Shown here: piece after piece, positions 13,245-25,139 of the stretch
Layout of the letters: each line of letters opens with the position of its first letter
How positions within the stretch are numbered: position 1 is the stretch's first letter
From: Epiperipatus broadwayi
Lineage: Eukaryota; Onychophora; Udeonychophora; Euonychophora; Peripatidae
DNA length: 64,000 nt
Assembly: GCA_028023455.1 (NCBI GenBank)
Contig: JAQFVV010012402.1
Location: 16,120,935-16,184,934, forward strand
Direction of reading: 5' to 3'
Made by a program: the position numbers and the translations under genes
Notes under the pieces: model-generated
Database searches by the model: none
What the model was told of the DNA's origin: nothing
Seen by the model: only the letters and a program-made list of their open reading frames with translations

Positions 13245-13690
13245 TCTACACAATAGTGCCACCTAGTATAAGCTCTGATAATCAGTAAATGCAAGGAGGT
13301 TGTGCATTTTAATCTCTACCCAATGCCTTCCTATCCATATTCTCAAACTAATTTTTAGTTTATGGTTTTCACCAATTCTATTTAAAAACTAGAGGTGGTT
13401 GGTTATTGAAAAACAAAAAACCCAAATATATAGATGTTGAACTGGATTCAGGTCTGTATGATTAAGACAAAAGGAAAGTGCTGGAGGAGTGCTCTTGGTC
13501 TAAAGATTTTAGGTATACTGCTCCCACATCCAAGGCTCCTGATGAAAGTCATAAGCTAGATACTAATCTGAGATATTAGATAAGAAAAGTATTGGATAGG
13601 GATGAAAAATGCACATTCTTCTAACATGATTACTAGAGTTTATTCTAGGTGAGACTATCGTGTGAATTTTTTTTACTACTGTTATTAATC
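13245..13690. repeat. Family B foldback repeat, old copy
   Basis: The minus-sense part starts at about 13252 (AGTGCCACCTAGTATAAGC). It turns into a plus-sense part near 13400 that carries TCCTGATGAAAGTCATAAGC and ends near 13665. Divergence from other copies is high. Confidence 0.65.
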
Positions 13691-14959
13691 TGTTTTATGT
13701 AACAGTATATAATATATCCTATTTATAAGTAAAATATGCAGTATATAAAAGTCTAATTTAAATCTCACCAAGATCCAATTATGTAATTAAAAACTTTATT
13801 ATGAATAAATAGATGAAATACTTGGTTTATAAGTAAAAAAATATGGATTGATAAAGAAATACTATTGCAGTCTCATATAATGTAAAATTAACTGAATACT
13901 TAGCTGAGACAAATCACAGTTATAAATAAACATCTTTTGCCAAATATTGTATTGTAGTAAATTTTTATTCAAATTAAACATGTTATAAATACATTTTAAA
14001 GTTAAAAAACAAAAAACAAAGCAATTTTATAAAGAAAAGAAATTAACAGATTGTTAGCTAGGTGTTATTAATAACTGTTTTCTTTATTCTAAAAGTTTAT
14101 CTTTTGTTTGAACTAAACATGTTTACGTGCGCTGTGAATGTGAGAAAATGATGTTTTTTCTGTTGACCCACGAGTCAATGTGTCAACTGAAGTCGTTTCT
14201 TTAGGATTTTTTTTTTTTAAAAAAAAACTAAACCAAGCAGAGTAAAATAAAAAAATATCTGCGATATTGCTAACTTGTAATAAAATATAAATTTTTTTAT
14301 TTAATTCAATTCAATTTAGGACTATAATGTTGAATAATTTGTTTAAAACATATTTCCCCATTCTGTTACTTAGTCACCGATCAAAATTATTTTCCCGTGG
14401 CAGTGCAATGTAAAGAAGACGAACTTGCCATGGCTTTAATATTGACTACTAAAAGAATAGTTTTCTATTCTATACATTCCGTTTTTTTTTTTTTTTTAAA
14501 AAAGTATTTTATGTAGAAAGTGTTTTTTCTCAATTTTTTCATCATTTTGTGTATGTGTTTGTGTATCAATTGAGTATTTGTATTGGATTGATCCTGAGCT
14601 GATTTATTTATAACCCCCTCCCCACTGTTGTTACTTTTTATTGCCGATTTAGTATGCCAGGTATACCATTTTGGAAATCAGGGGGAGTATCAAAATATTG
14701 CTGACGCCCTCTGGTATCCGAAATGGCATAGAGCTCGAACTAAATCAGTAATAAGTTATTGCAACTATTTTTATTATTATTTTAGTTTGATAATATTGAG
14801 GAATATTTCAAAACATTTTATGTGCCAAATAAATTATCACATTACTTCTCCAACTTTGACATTGGTATTAATATCAGTAGTTCATTCTATTTATTACTCG
14901 AGATTCCAATAGATAGCCCTGATTAGAATAAATTACTGCTCTTAACAAAGAACTTTATA
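13691..14959. other. No gene seen; possible old DNA element at 14638-14753
   Basis: Mostly AT-rich sequence. The stretch from GCCGATTTAGTATGCC at 14643 to CGAACTAAATCAG at 14747 has partly complementary ends and a slightly higher GC content. It may be a small decayed inverted-repeat element. No 8-bp or TA duplication is evident. Confidence 0.3.
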
Positions 14960-15357
14960 TCTATTAAATCACTAAACATCACACGATCACCATTCATTAT
15001 GCTTACACAGGTAAAACTCTCCGTACAGTAGCGCTACTACATCTTATACAAATATACAAGCTAATGAGCTTGAATTGAAAACATTGTGTTTTCAATTTGA
15101 ACTCAATGCTTTATAGTTAGCTAATAATGTAAAAGGTGGCTGCTGGAAGGTTGCACTAGATCCTAAGATCTAGATGTAGTGCTCTCAAATCCAAGGCTCC
15201 TCACTGATGAAACCCACAAGCTAGAAACTAGTCTGGGAATATTGGATGTGTAGGCACTAGAGAGGGATTTTATGCACAAACCTATCTGCATCCATTGATT
15301 ACTCTGGCTTGCACTGAGTGACGCTACTATATGGAGAGTTTTCCCTCTGTGTAACTT
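14960..15357. repeat. Family B foldback repeat
   Basis: The minus-sense start ACATCACACGATCACC and GGTAAAACTCTCCG (14977-15030) is followed by plus-sense sequence from about 15040 to 15357. The latter contains CTCACTGATGAAACCCACAAG and ACTAGAGAGGGATTTTATGC. It looks like a moderately diverged copy. Confidence 0.75.
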
Positions 15358-16010
15358 CATATGTACTGAGATAATAGAACTGCATGATCTTTTTTGACAA
15401 GTTTCTGAGTCAGTGAATTTATATTCATAATGGGGCTCATAAATAGGGGGGAATCCAGAAAGAACTATTCTTTAGGGATTCATTTTTAAGAAAGAATTTT
15501 ATTGGATCTGATCTAATCAAATTATTTTTTGTTCCTAAAAGAGAATTAGAAAAAAGAGTTGATCTAGGAACCAATATTTGAATCAGTTAGTTTTGACTGT
15601 GGGCTATTAGTTGGTGATTATGTTATCAGTTTTTTTTTTCAGGTTAAAATTAATCCTATACTTATTTACTAGTATTTTGATTATTGATACCAAATTATAT
15701 TATTATAATTGATGTTTTTAAATTCTAATGTGTAATAGCTTCATTTGATTTTATGTCATTTTTCTAATACTGTACTTTGTTAATATGTTGGATAAATGAA
15801 AACTTTTTTTTCTTGGCACTAGGTCACCTAAATACATGTTAGTAGATTATTCCCTGATATCAGTGTGCAAATGAATGTCTAAAAGAAAATATTCATGTTT
15901 ATATAAAAAATGCTTATTCCATTAATCAAGTTATTAGAATCTCATCACTATACCTAACCACATAAGAGTATAACAATTGTACTCTCATAACAAAATCTAG
16001 CCAGATAACA
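15358..16010. other. No feature recognised
   Basis: Intronic sequence with short T-runs. No reading frame, RNA gene or shared repeat was recognised. Confidence 0.45.
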
Positions 16011-16154
16011 AATAGAACATTATACAATCATATTATTGTACAATTTATTCATTTATCTATCCTTTATTAGTATGTAATCACTAATAGAACATTATACAAT
16101 CATATTATTGTACAATTTATTCATTTATCTATCCTTTATTAGTATGTAATCACT
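16011..16154. repeat. Exact 72-bp tandem duplication
   Basis: Bases 16011-16082 are repeated immediately at 16083-16154 without a visible change. The unit holds the small palindrome ATACAATCATATTATTGTA. The identity suggests a recent duplication or an assembly effect. Confidence 0.9.
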
Positions 16155-16529
16155 ATTTATTGTTAATAAAATTTTTGTTGAAATGAATGAAGATATAACA
16201 ATGAATTTTCAGTCAGTGGTAGATTTTATTCACAGTCATATTTATTTACTATACAAAACATTCAAAATTGTTATAAAAAATTTATGTAAATATGTATGTA
16301 TAATTTATGTTTGTTTTGCTAAATTGTTTTAATTTTGTTAATTAATTTTACTTTAATAGTTTAGTAATAAAGTAATTAGTTAAAAAATTAAAACAAGGAT
16401 ATAACACACCCATAACTCATTTTATATATATATAAAGGATTATTTAGAATTATTTACAACAAAAAAAAAAAAACATTGCATATATCTAGTTTATTCAGAT
16501 TGCTACCATTTAGTATATATATTTAGTTC

Positions 16530-17062
16530 AATTTGTATTTTTATATTGGACTATTTCCATCATCTAATATGTGTATTGAATGTCTTTAGAAAAAATTAAC
16601 TTTATTTAAATATTCCAAATACATTCAACTGTTAGTAATAGCACAACAAACAGGTTAGTATATGCACAAGGTTTTGAGGGGTATTATTCTTCCCTCTTTT
16701 TTAGGTGTTGCTGGCCTGACCAATGATAGTACTAGCATGGGATTTGAACCTGGACCCTTAGATTTTTGAGTATTGGATTTTAAAGTAGCACTAACCAACT
16801 GAGCCATCCTGCCAAAGTCACCAGTCTATAGAAATTTTATACACTCAGGCCAGCAACACTTGAGGAAGAGGGAAGAGTAATACCTCTTGAAATGTTATGC
16901 ATATAATAACCTGTTTGTTGTGCTATTACTAACAGTTGAATGTATTTGGAATATTTAAATAAAGTTAAATTGGTCTAAAGACATTCAATACATATATTAG
17001 ATGATGTAAATAGTCCAATATAAAAATACAACTAGAACACCATCACAAACCTTCAGGAAAAC
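16530..17062. mobile_element. PLE-tail foldback insertion with 9-bp target duplication
   Basis: Flanked by ATTTAGTTC at 16521-16529 and 17063-17071. The left arm is minus sense: tail, then the tRNA-like part (GGGATTTGAACCTGGACCCT), then a short spacer. The right arm starts at about 16853 in plus sense with CAGGCCAGCAACAC and runs to the full tail end (AACCTTCAGGAAAACATT). No endonuclease sequence remains. The tRNA-like part is present in one arm only. Confidence 0.8.
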
Positions 17063-17071
17063 ATTTAGTTC

Positions 17072-18429
17072 TATGTTTGAATTTCATGTTGATAATTTTG
17101 TATTTGTTTATACATTTTAGTATTGAATACAACAATTCATGTCTCTCTTCCATGTCATTAAGTGTGGGAATCATTCTATGAATAAATACATATAATATTA
17201 GAACAATTTCAGAAATGTGCAAAAAAAAAAGATTTGATGTAAAAATCTTTGAGACAAGGTAGAAGAGCTGGGGAGATTAGTAGATAAGAATTTGTATTCT
17301 GAAACTAACTGCAAATTTTAGGACCAAAAACAAAAAAGAATACTATATAGTTTACCCTAATCAGTCAGGAATCTTTGTGATATTGACAATTATATATGTA
17401 AGTTGATGGTGCAATCAGACAAATTAATTGAGAACCAAGTAAAATAATTGACCGTTGAATAGAGATAATGAATAAAATTTAAAATGGTAAATTTAATAAT
17501 AGATGCCTATTCTGGTTGTAAGCTCTTAACTGACTGTGTAATAGAATTTATTTTCTATACTAAATTTTAAAGGAGTTACATAGCTCAGATTTTTTTTTTC
17601 ATTTTATTAGATGCAATTTGAGCTGTTTTCCTTTACTGTATGGAAAATTATTAATCAATGATTGTGATAATCTTAAAGGAACCAATCAACTTTGTTGAGA
17701 TTAATAATCTGTTGGAGAGTACTAATCAGGGAATTCTTAGTATCTTGAATGTTAGATGTTTTTGATAAGAAGGCTGATGATTTTCTTAGTGATTTCTCTC
17801 CGCAGTTGTTCTGCTCATCTACTGGAACAGATTGTTTTAATTTATAGTAAAACTACTAGTATTGATTATTGTGATATTTTCATGACTGAATTCATAGATT
17901 GAGTTGGTTTTCTAACGATTTCTATTGTTTCTCTGGTGGTTTATTATTTTATCAGTCTCATCTTAAATCAGTTTTTTTCCCAGCTAGATAGTTCTTTAGA
18001 CCATTATGGACTCTCTTCTTAGAAGTTCCTGATTGAACATCTACTTTTGTAATAATCAACACTAGCTCTGAAAATAAGTTTTGGGAATAGAGAGTCTTTT
18101 GTTCCATAAGATGCAACAAAAAAAACTGCCACTTTTTAATAAATGAATAAATATGTGGAACTAGTAGCATTCTCTGTGGTTACTCGCTTGAGGTTCATCA
18201 TGACCCTTGAACAGCTGCAAGTATATTTTTTCACTACATAGAGATTTTAAGTGAAATAATAGAAAAGGTATTAATATGTGAGAGAAAAGTAAAAAATGAC
18301 TTGTTTTGTTATTAAATGCAATAATAAAAAAAGTAAGGTTTGATTTTAGTAAGCACAGAATATAATTTGGTTGAGAAATATTTGTTTAATTTTTAGCATT
18401 ATTACTGTATTTATACAAGAAAATATGAA
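17072..18429. other. No feature recognised
   Basis: Intronic sequence. Short frames occur, but none resembles a known protein, and I saw no repeat shared with the rest of the window. Confidence 0.45.
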
Positions 18430-18722
18430 AGTGAGGAAAATCAATGGAAAAATGAAAGAATCAAGGTTGAGGTAGTTTGGATATGTTAAGAGAAGAGAAG
18501 AAACTTACATCGGAAGGAAGATTATGGAGATGGAACCACCAGGGAAAAGGGCCAGGGGCAGACCCAAGACCAGATGGATTGACCGAGTGAAGAGGGACCT
18601 GCAGGAGATGTCACTCAAGAAGGAAATTGCTTCAGATCGAGAAATATGGAGACGAATGATCCACACCAACGACCCCACTTGAAGTGGGATTAATCAAGCT
18701 GTGGAAGGAGAAGATTGCTTTA
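18430..18722 (+). pseudogene. RTE-type LINE, extreme C-terminal fragment
   Basis: Plus-strand translation with one or two frame slips gives a basic stretch RREETYIGRKIMEMEPPGKR followed by ARGRPKTRWIDRV and DREIWRRMI. This matches the well-known C terminus of RTE-clade LINE polyproteins (..GRPK.RW.D.V...). It is 5'-truncated to under 300 bp. GC content is visibly higher than in its surroundings. Confidence 0.8.
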
Positions 18723-20494
18723 ATAATTTATATACCAAGCTAATTGTGTTTTAAGAATTGCATTAAGAAATGATTGAAGTGGCAAAACTGAAAACTATGC
18801 CACCTAGCAAATATAATGAAATGAAAAGATTGTTTACAAGGAAACTGAAAGGATATTAAAAAAAAAACAATGCTAATATAATGACATTGAATATTATAAC
18901 TCTGTAGAAGAAGAATAAATAGAATGTTATGGGGGCAGAAACAATGGAGATAATAGAGTGGAGTTTTTTATACAGGGGGGGGGGACTAATGGGTTTTAGT
19001 AAATATTTACTTTAAAAAGTTGTCAGATGATACATTACATATAGATAAATGGAAATGGATTTAGTAATTGAGGGATTAAGATTATATTTTAAGAAAACAA
19101 GGTATTGAGAAATAATAATTGATTGTTAAATAAAGTAGGGATTCAAATTTTCAATTATTCTGGATCAAAAAGTTATTATGTATAATTTTATAACTAATTA
19201 TTTATTTATCTAGCACCATGTTTTTATTTGTAATAGTTGCAAGGGAATCACCCTGACACATGCGCTGTATGAATTTAAAACTGAGGAATATCTCACTATC
19301 TAAACACAAGCAAATTGCAAATTATTTAAGGAAATTCTAAACAGGTCGTAAGTAAAGTACAAAAAAACTTTTGAAATAGGAATGAAGTAGTTAATAAAAA
19401 TGGCATAAAAATTTAAATAATAACATAAGAAAATTTGTAGAAATAATGATAAATTAAAAAGAACAAATAAGTAAGATTTTATAGGAGTGACATATATGGT
19501 TTTCAGATTATAGTTAATCCCTTCGTGTTTGATGCAGTGGTAGAGTGACAGACTCTGGAGTTCAAAGTTCATGGATCGAAGTTTAACTCAGTCACTTTTG
19601 CTATTCAAACTTCTTACGCATTCTGAGTAATAAACCATTCGATTATTATTATTAACTTTTTTAAACTCATTTTTAACTTTTTATTTTTTATCTCAATTTT
19701 TGTATTTTGCTGAAATTATCATGGATATATTCAGTAATGATTGACTACTAATTATGAAGAGGGACTAGAAATGTAGTTGGAATTGTGGGAGATAAAGAAT
19801 GAAATTGCGAGAATTATGGGAGATAGAGTTTTAGAAAGAGGAAAGATTTAAATACTTGTTCTTGAACTTTTGATAGAATTTAGTTTTTTTTAATGAATAG
19901 TTTGAAAATAAAAGTTATAGACTAGAAGAAAACCATTAGCATGAATTTATAGATTAGATAATTTTGAATTTTACTATCTGAGAAAGAGAATATGTGATAT
20001 TTTGAAATTTATCTAGAGTTTATTATTAATTTGCATAACAAAGTAGACTGCTTATAAAAGAGAATATTTTTAAGTGTAACCACTTTTCAGTGTTTCATCC
20101 AGAATCATTGGATTTTTTACATTTTATCTCTGGGTTGCACTAACTTTTTTTAGTTTTATTAAATAAAGCCAGAGTTAAAAGTCCCTGTAACATCTGGTAT
20201 TCAAATGTCACACCTTCTAAGAGACAAACCATTTAGTTACGGTATCGATTTAAGCAAATAATATCCTGAAAATATAAAAAATAGAACAAGATAGTCAAAT
20301 CCAATGTAATATATTTCATGAATCAGAAATAAATAAGTTTATCCATAACACTCGTTTTAATTCCTATTTTGTTTACTAATTAATTTCACACGTTCTTTTT
20401 TAAATTTCATGAAATTGCAACAAAATAAATAGGTGGAAAAATTAACTAGCTGTGTAAAACTAAATTTCATATGTTAAAAAAGGGTTCAAGGCAT
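18723..20494. other. Intron; possible tRNA-like SINE at about 19520-19640
   Basis: At 19528-19600 the plus strand reads GATGCAGTGGTAGAGTGACA, a box A-like segment, then GGATCGAAGTTTAACTC, a weak box B. It ends in AACTTCTTACGCATTCTG and AATAAACCATTCG. A similar end lies at about 50880-50920, which supports a shared old SINE. A G10 run is at about 18976. Nothing else was recognised. Confidence 0.4.
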
Positions 20495-20585
20495 CTAATT
20501 TTATTCCCACGACCTGGATTCGAATCTGGACTAAGTAACACTTTACAGTTGCACAGCCAATGCAGCTAATCATGCAAAACTTGTC
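20495..20585 (-). repeat. tRNA-like sequence, probable SINE head
   Basis: On the minus strand there is a box A-like TAGCTGCATTGGCTGTGC followed about 35 bases later by AGATTCGAATCCAGG, a good box B. No CCA end or intact acceptor stem is evident, so this is a tRNA-derived repeat and not a functional tRNA gene. Confidence 0.45.
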
Positions 20586-20606
20586 AGTAGATAAATATCT
20601 AACTTT

Positions 20607-20717
20607 TTTTTTTTTTTTAAGTGTCATAGCATCGGCCGGGACGCGAACCCGCAACTCGGGCAACTGCCTGCAAGTGCAAGGCAGTCGCGCTGACCTCTCG
20701 ACCACCAATGCAAGACT
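20607..20717 (-). mobile_element. SINE-A copy 1, with target duplication
   Basis: A 111-bp insertion flanked by a perfect 12-bp duplication ATATCTAACTTT at 20595-20606 and 20718-20729. On the minus strand it reads: tRNA-like head with GGTCGAGAGGTCAGCGCG (box A), a stem-loop around CTGCCTTGCACTTGCAGG, GCGGGTTCGCGTCCCGGCC (box B), TGCTATGACACTT, then poly-A. There is no tRNA-unrelated body, so it is a very short SINE. Five copies occur in the window. Confidence 0.85.
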
Positions 20718-20739
20718 ATATCTAACTTTCTTAGGTAGA

Positions 20740-21739
20740 AGATAGAACAATGATGAAAGTATGCTTCAACTCTCGACAATTAGTAAACCAGATTAACGAT
20801 ATCTTCTCTTTCTCGATGTCTCTGTGAAGGGCCGTTATAGAGGTCTTTGTCTTCCAGAGGATTATTTAAAAGCTATTTATCTATTGTATATAAAGTAATA
20901 TTTAAAAATAAAAATATTTGGTATTAAGTGATTTTTATTATTAAAAAAAAATATTGATAATTTTTTTAGTACTGTGCTAAAATAACACGATTTTATTTAA
21001 TAGTTAATGTAATTGTGAGGGTATATTTAAAATTATGTATAGAGTATGTTGTTGTTTTTTTATTCACCTGGTTAAGTTCTAAGGCAAATTGTTTTATATA
21101 TATAGTGCTATTAAGATAGAGATGCTTTTTACCAATTTAATGCGATAAGCTAAATGAATATTTTAACTATTAAGAAAGGATTGTTCCTGCTGTTAGATTT
21201 GCTGATTATATCACAACGATGGCAGATAATAACTACGAAGTTAATTATATGATAAGCTGTTTTGGATAGTTTGTAATTGGTTGTGACAAAAAAAAAATTG
21301 TTTAATACTAATTGTAGAGATACAGTATTGGGAGGAAATAGGAAGGAGATAGTTGGATCGGAAGTCATAATTAGAGCAAGTCAAGGCAATTAAGTTTATG
21401 AAAAAATGACACATTAAACACTCTTAGTGTTTTCCCTGATAATAGTTGCAATCTTTTATAATATGGCAGCAGATACTTCAGTAAGGTATAGGATAAAATA
21501 AATATAATAAAATTAGAAAATGTAGTTGGAATATAAATAATAAAGTTAAATTTAAATATATATATATATTGTATATTATGAAATTTTGGAAAAGGAAATA
21601 ATAAATATTTTCTAGTCTTTTCTACATATATTTATCAGTTATTTTATAAATAGGATCTTTAGAAAATGCAATTTAATTAGTTTGAAAATATATATATACA
21701 GAGAGATTATAAAATAGCAGTAAAAGAAAAATTGTCATA
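20740..21739. other. No feature recognised
   Basis: AT-rich intron sequence with (TA)n stretches near 21558. I saw no reading frame of note and no shared repeat. Confidence 0.45.
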
Positions 21740-23640
21740 ATCATTTTCTGCCATTATATCCATTGCAGGATGGTCTCTCCAAGTTTAATTTAGTTTCTCT
21801 GATTTCTAGAACTCTCTCCTCCACATCACACCAGTAAATCTTTACATCATCCATCCATCTCACACATGGTCTATTTCTAGATCTTTTACAATCTTTTGGG
21901 CTCCAGTTTAAGATTTCAACTGTCCATCTATTATCATTTCTTTTAGCAATATCCACTTCAGTCTCTTAATTCTTTGAATGATGTCAGTTATACGTATTTG
22001 CTCTCTCACCCATGTATTTTGTTTTTGATTCTTCCTGGTTATTCCTAATGCATATCTCTTCATACTTTGTTGAGTGGTCTAAAGTCTGCATTGCTCATCT
22101 GTTAAGTGTCCAAGTCTCAAATCCATAAATAAGAACCGGTAAAACACAATTATTAAAATCTTTCCTTTTCAAACCTATAGGCATATTTTCTTTTACTATT
22201 AAGTTATTTATACTAAAAGCATCCCATCCAAGTTTAATTCTGTGATTAATTTCATTCATTATGTTTCAATCTGTATTAATGATTTAACTAAGTATTTGTA
22301 ATTGTTAACTCCTAATTCATTATTATGCATCTGCATTTTCATTAGTTTTTAACATTTATGTTTAGCCCTTCTTTTTTACTTTCATCTGATAACTCTTGTA
22401 ACATTTTCTGATACATTGAAGCATTATTTGAAAAAACAATTGCATCATCTGCAAAATGTAGATGACTTAAATAATCTCCATTTACTTTTAATCTCTTATC
22501 TTCCCATTTTAATCACCAAAATGCTTATTAAACAATTCAAAACAAAGCAAAACTTTCCATATAGTAGTGCCATCTTGTGCTAACAAGAGCAATCAATGGA
22601 TGCCAGAAAATCCCTATCTAGTGCCTACTCATCCAATATCCCCAGACCAGTTTCTGGTTTGTGGCCTTCATCAGTGAGGAGCCTTGGATCTGAGAGTACT
22701 GCACCTAGATCTTAGGATGTAATGCAACCCTCCAGCACCCTCCTTTTAACTTTATTTAACTACAAAACTATGAGAATGAAATTGAAAACACAATTAATAT
22801 TTTCAATCCAAGCTCAATAGCTTATATAGTCATATGGGTCTGAACTCAATTCAGCACCCATACATTTTGGTGTCTTTGGCTCTTTAACACCCATAGCCAC
22901 CACTATCCTATTACACAGGGATGGTGTTAAACCACTAAACATCATATGATCACTATCTCATACTAGCACATAATTGTTATTAAACAATTCAAAACAAAGC
23001 AAAACTTTCCATATAGTAGTGCCATCTTGTGCTAACAAGAGCAATCAATTGTTTTGAATTGTTTAATAACAATTATGTGCTAGTATGAGATAGTGATCAT
23101 GTGATGTTTAGTGGTTTAACACCAAAATGCTTATTGTAAAACAGCTGTAAAAACTTTCAGAGATTTGGAGTCATCCTGTCATGCACCCATCTCAATATTA
23201 ATCTTATTATCATTATTCAATCTAATAATTGATGTCGCATTTTGATAAATAGTCTTCAAAATATAATAATATTCTGGGTGTATATATTGATGATCCAATG
23301 CTTCAATCACCAAAGAAATACTTGTTGAACCAAATGCCTTTTCATAATTCATGAATTCAAAACATAATGGCAACTCATATTCATTGGTCTTTCGTATAAT
23401 TTCACTCAATATTTGGATGTGATCCACTGTGCTAAAATCACTTTTAAATTGTGCTTGTTCTTTTGGTTGATTAAAATCCAAAGTTCGCTGTAGACGAGTT
23501 ATAATTATCTTGGTAAATTTTTTTTTATAGAACTGATAAAAGACTGATAGGTCTATAATTTCTGATATCTTCTTTATCATCTGTTTTAAATATCAATATT
23601 ACACCTCTCTTCTATCAATCATCTGATACCTGTTTATCCT
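21740..23640 (-). pseudogene. RTE-type LINE, 5'-truncated and interrupted
   Basis: On the minus strand, 23580-23179 encodes a reverse transcriptase piece with KIIITRLQRTLDFNQPKEQA and FMNYEKAFGS, the RTE-clade pattern. The part around 22460-22440 gives LHFADDAIVFS, the catalytic YADD-like box. The C terminus is at 21956-21741 (RNDNRWTVEILNW and RNRPCVRWMDDV). Family B is inserted at 22530-23119. Removing it puts VFTAVLQ next to the WEDKRLKVNG region, in line with the family. Many stops and frameshifts make it non-functional. Confidence 0.85.
22530..23119. mobile_element. Family B foldback insertion within the RTE LINE
   Basis: A 590-bp insertion flanked by a perfect 16-bp duplication CACCAAAATGCTTATT at 22514-22529 and 23120-23135. 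It begins with a full minus-sense unit and continues head to tail into the start of a second minus unit. From about 23045 it turns back in plus sense (TTGTTTTGAATTGTTTAATA). The host LINE reads on across the site, so the duplication marks the exact ends. Confidence 0.9.
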
Positions 23641-24428
23641 TTATACATTTGGTATATAAATTTGCCAACAATTTTTTTTTTACTTCATCTTCTTTTATGT
23701 TATCAATTATAATAAATACTAAACAAAGAATAGAAAATTTATTTACATAAGAAAGATAGCAAAAGTAAATGGAGGAAAGAATAATATTAATTAAAAAGAG
23801 ATATTACATTAGTAGGAAATTTTGGAAGTATAGAAGAAAATATCATATAAAGATTAAAATGATAAATAAAGAATATGAAGGTGACAAATAGAAACATTTT
23901 TAAATATTCATGTAAGTAGGATTTAAAGAAAATATTAAATTTAATAAAGGTAGTAAAGTAAATAAAGAAAAAAAATGTAGTTTATATGCATTGGAGGTGA
24001 AGTGATTTTAGGATTAGATCTTTGATCACGTTACTGTTATTAATTTGATTGCAGAAAATGTTGGAAAATTACAAGTCCAAGATTATTTTTTTTAAAGGCA
24101 AAAGAAAGTACAGATTTACACAATTATAGACTTATTGCAATAACATCTATCTGTTATACACAAATTACTTTGATGTGTATGATCTATCCATTGGGTAATA
24201 CATACCAGACTATACCAGAATAAAATAATCTATATGTTTTGTTTTTTTTTTCATAAAATGGTCACCATCCCTCACTTTTGCTCAAAGGTTTTCTCTCTTT
24301 GGAAGTAATTTCACATTTATTTTTATATATTTTGTTTGTTTCAAAGTTGGATGATTAGAATTAAAAAATCATATTAGTTAGACACATATGGAATTCCGTT
24401 AATGTGAAACTGATTCAAATTAATATTA
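23641..24428. other. No feature recognised
   Basis: AT-rich intronic sequence that may include more of the 5' side of the RTE element up to about 23690. No feature could be supported. Confidence 0.4.
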
Positions 24429-24640
24429 TAAAGGATAAAATAATAACGTGAAAGGCTGAAACCTTTGACAGATGTGCCTTAAAAATGCTTAAATGACAGC
24501 CAATCAGATAGTAATAATGACTACACCAGGAACTCTACATTCAAGACACAAGGTTGTCATTTAAGCATTTTTAAGGCGCATCGGTCAAAGGTTTCAGCCT
24601 TTCACATTATTATATCATGTGCTTGCGCTTAATAAATTAA
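24429..24640. repeat. Family C foldback repeat, copy 1
   Basis: The left arm (about 24442-24510: GTGAAAGGCTGAAACC, then GACAGATGTGCCTTAAAAAT) is repeated inverted in the right arm (about 24550-24610). The end reads TATCATGTGCTTGCGCTTAA. Two more copies lie at 57703-57835 and 57985-58150. No coding capacity. Confidence 0.75.
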
Positions 24641-25139
24641 TATATTTATAAAGGGTAAATTAAAGGTATATACAGCTAACCTTGGGAGGCTTAAGTTTAA
24701 AAGTACAACTAATTAATTAGTACCAAATATTGCATTCCCATGTAGTAAATTGTTTTATAGCTACATGTTGTAATTTATACTATTATAATATTAGGGTGAG
24801 TGCATATGCTTGCATCAATACTCTTTGGGTGGATTTAAATAAGGTCTAGATGAATTATACATATTAATTTGTTGTTGATCTCATTATAGTTTTAGTGAAA
24901 CATAAAAAAAGAATTTAATGTTTGAAAACATGAAAAAAAACTTTTATTTAAAAAAAAAAAAAAACACCGAAAGTAATATATTTGCAAACAAATAATAATT
25001 GTTTTGTAAATTTGTTAAAATATGAAAATAATGTAATTTATTTAGAAAACAAATCTTTGGGAAGAAATTAAATAAGCAATGACTGTATTTATTAATCTCT
25101 GTTTTAGTATTTTTACATTATCATAATTTATCAATAAAA
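24641..25139. other. No feature recognised
   Basis: AT-rich intron sequence ahead of the plus-strand LINE; no reading frame or repeat recognised. Confidence 0.4.

Noticed and set aside
14628-14912. 94-codon frame as a possible exon
   Set aside because: Its first part overlaps a small inverted-repeat-like segment and the rest is AT-rich with no recognisable motif.
17770-17810. CTGATGA followed by GTGATTT as a hammerhead candidate
   Set aside because: No GAAA at the right distance and no stem I or stem III could be formed.
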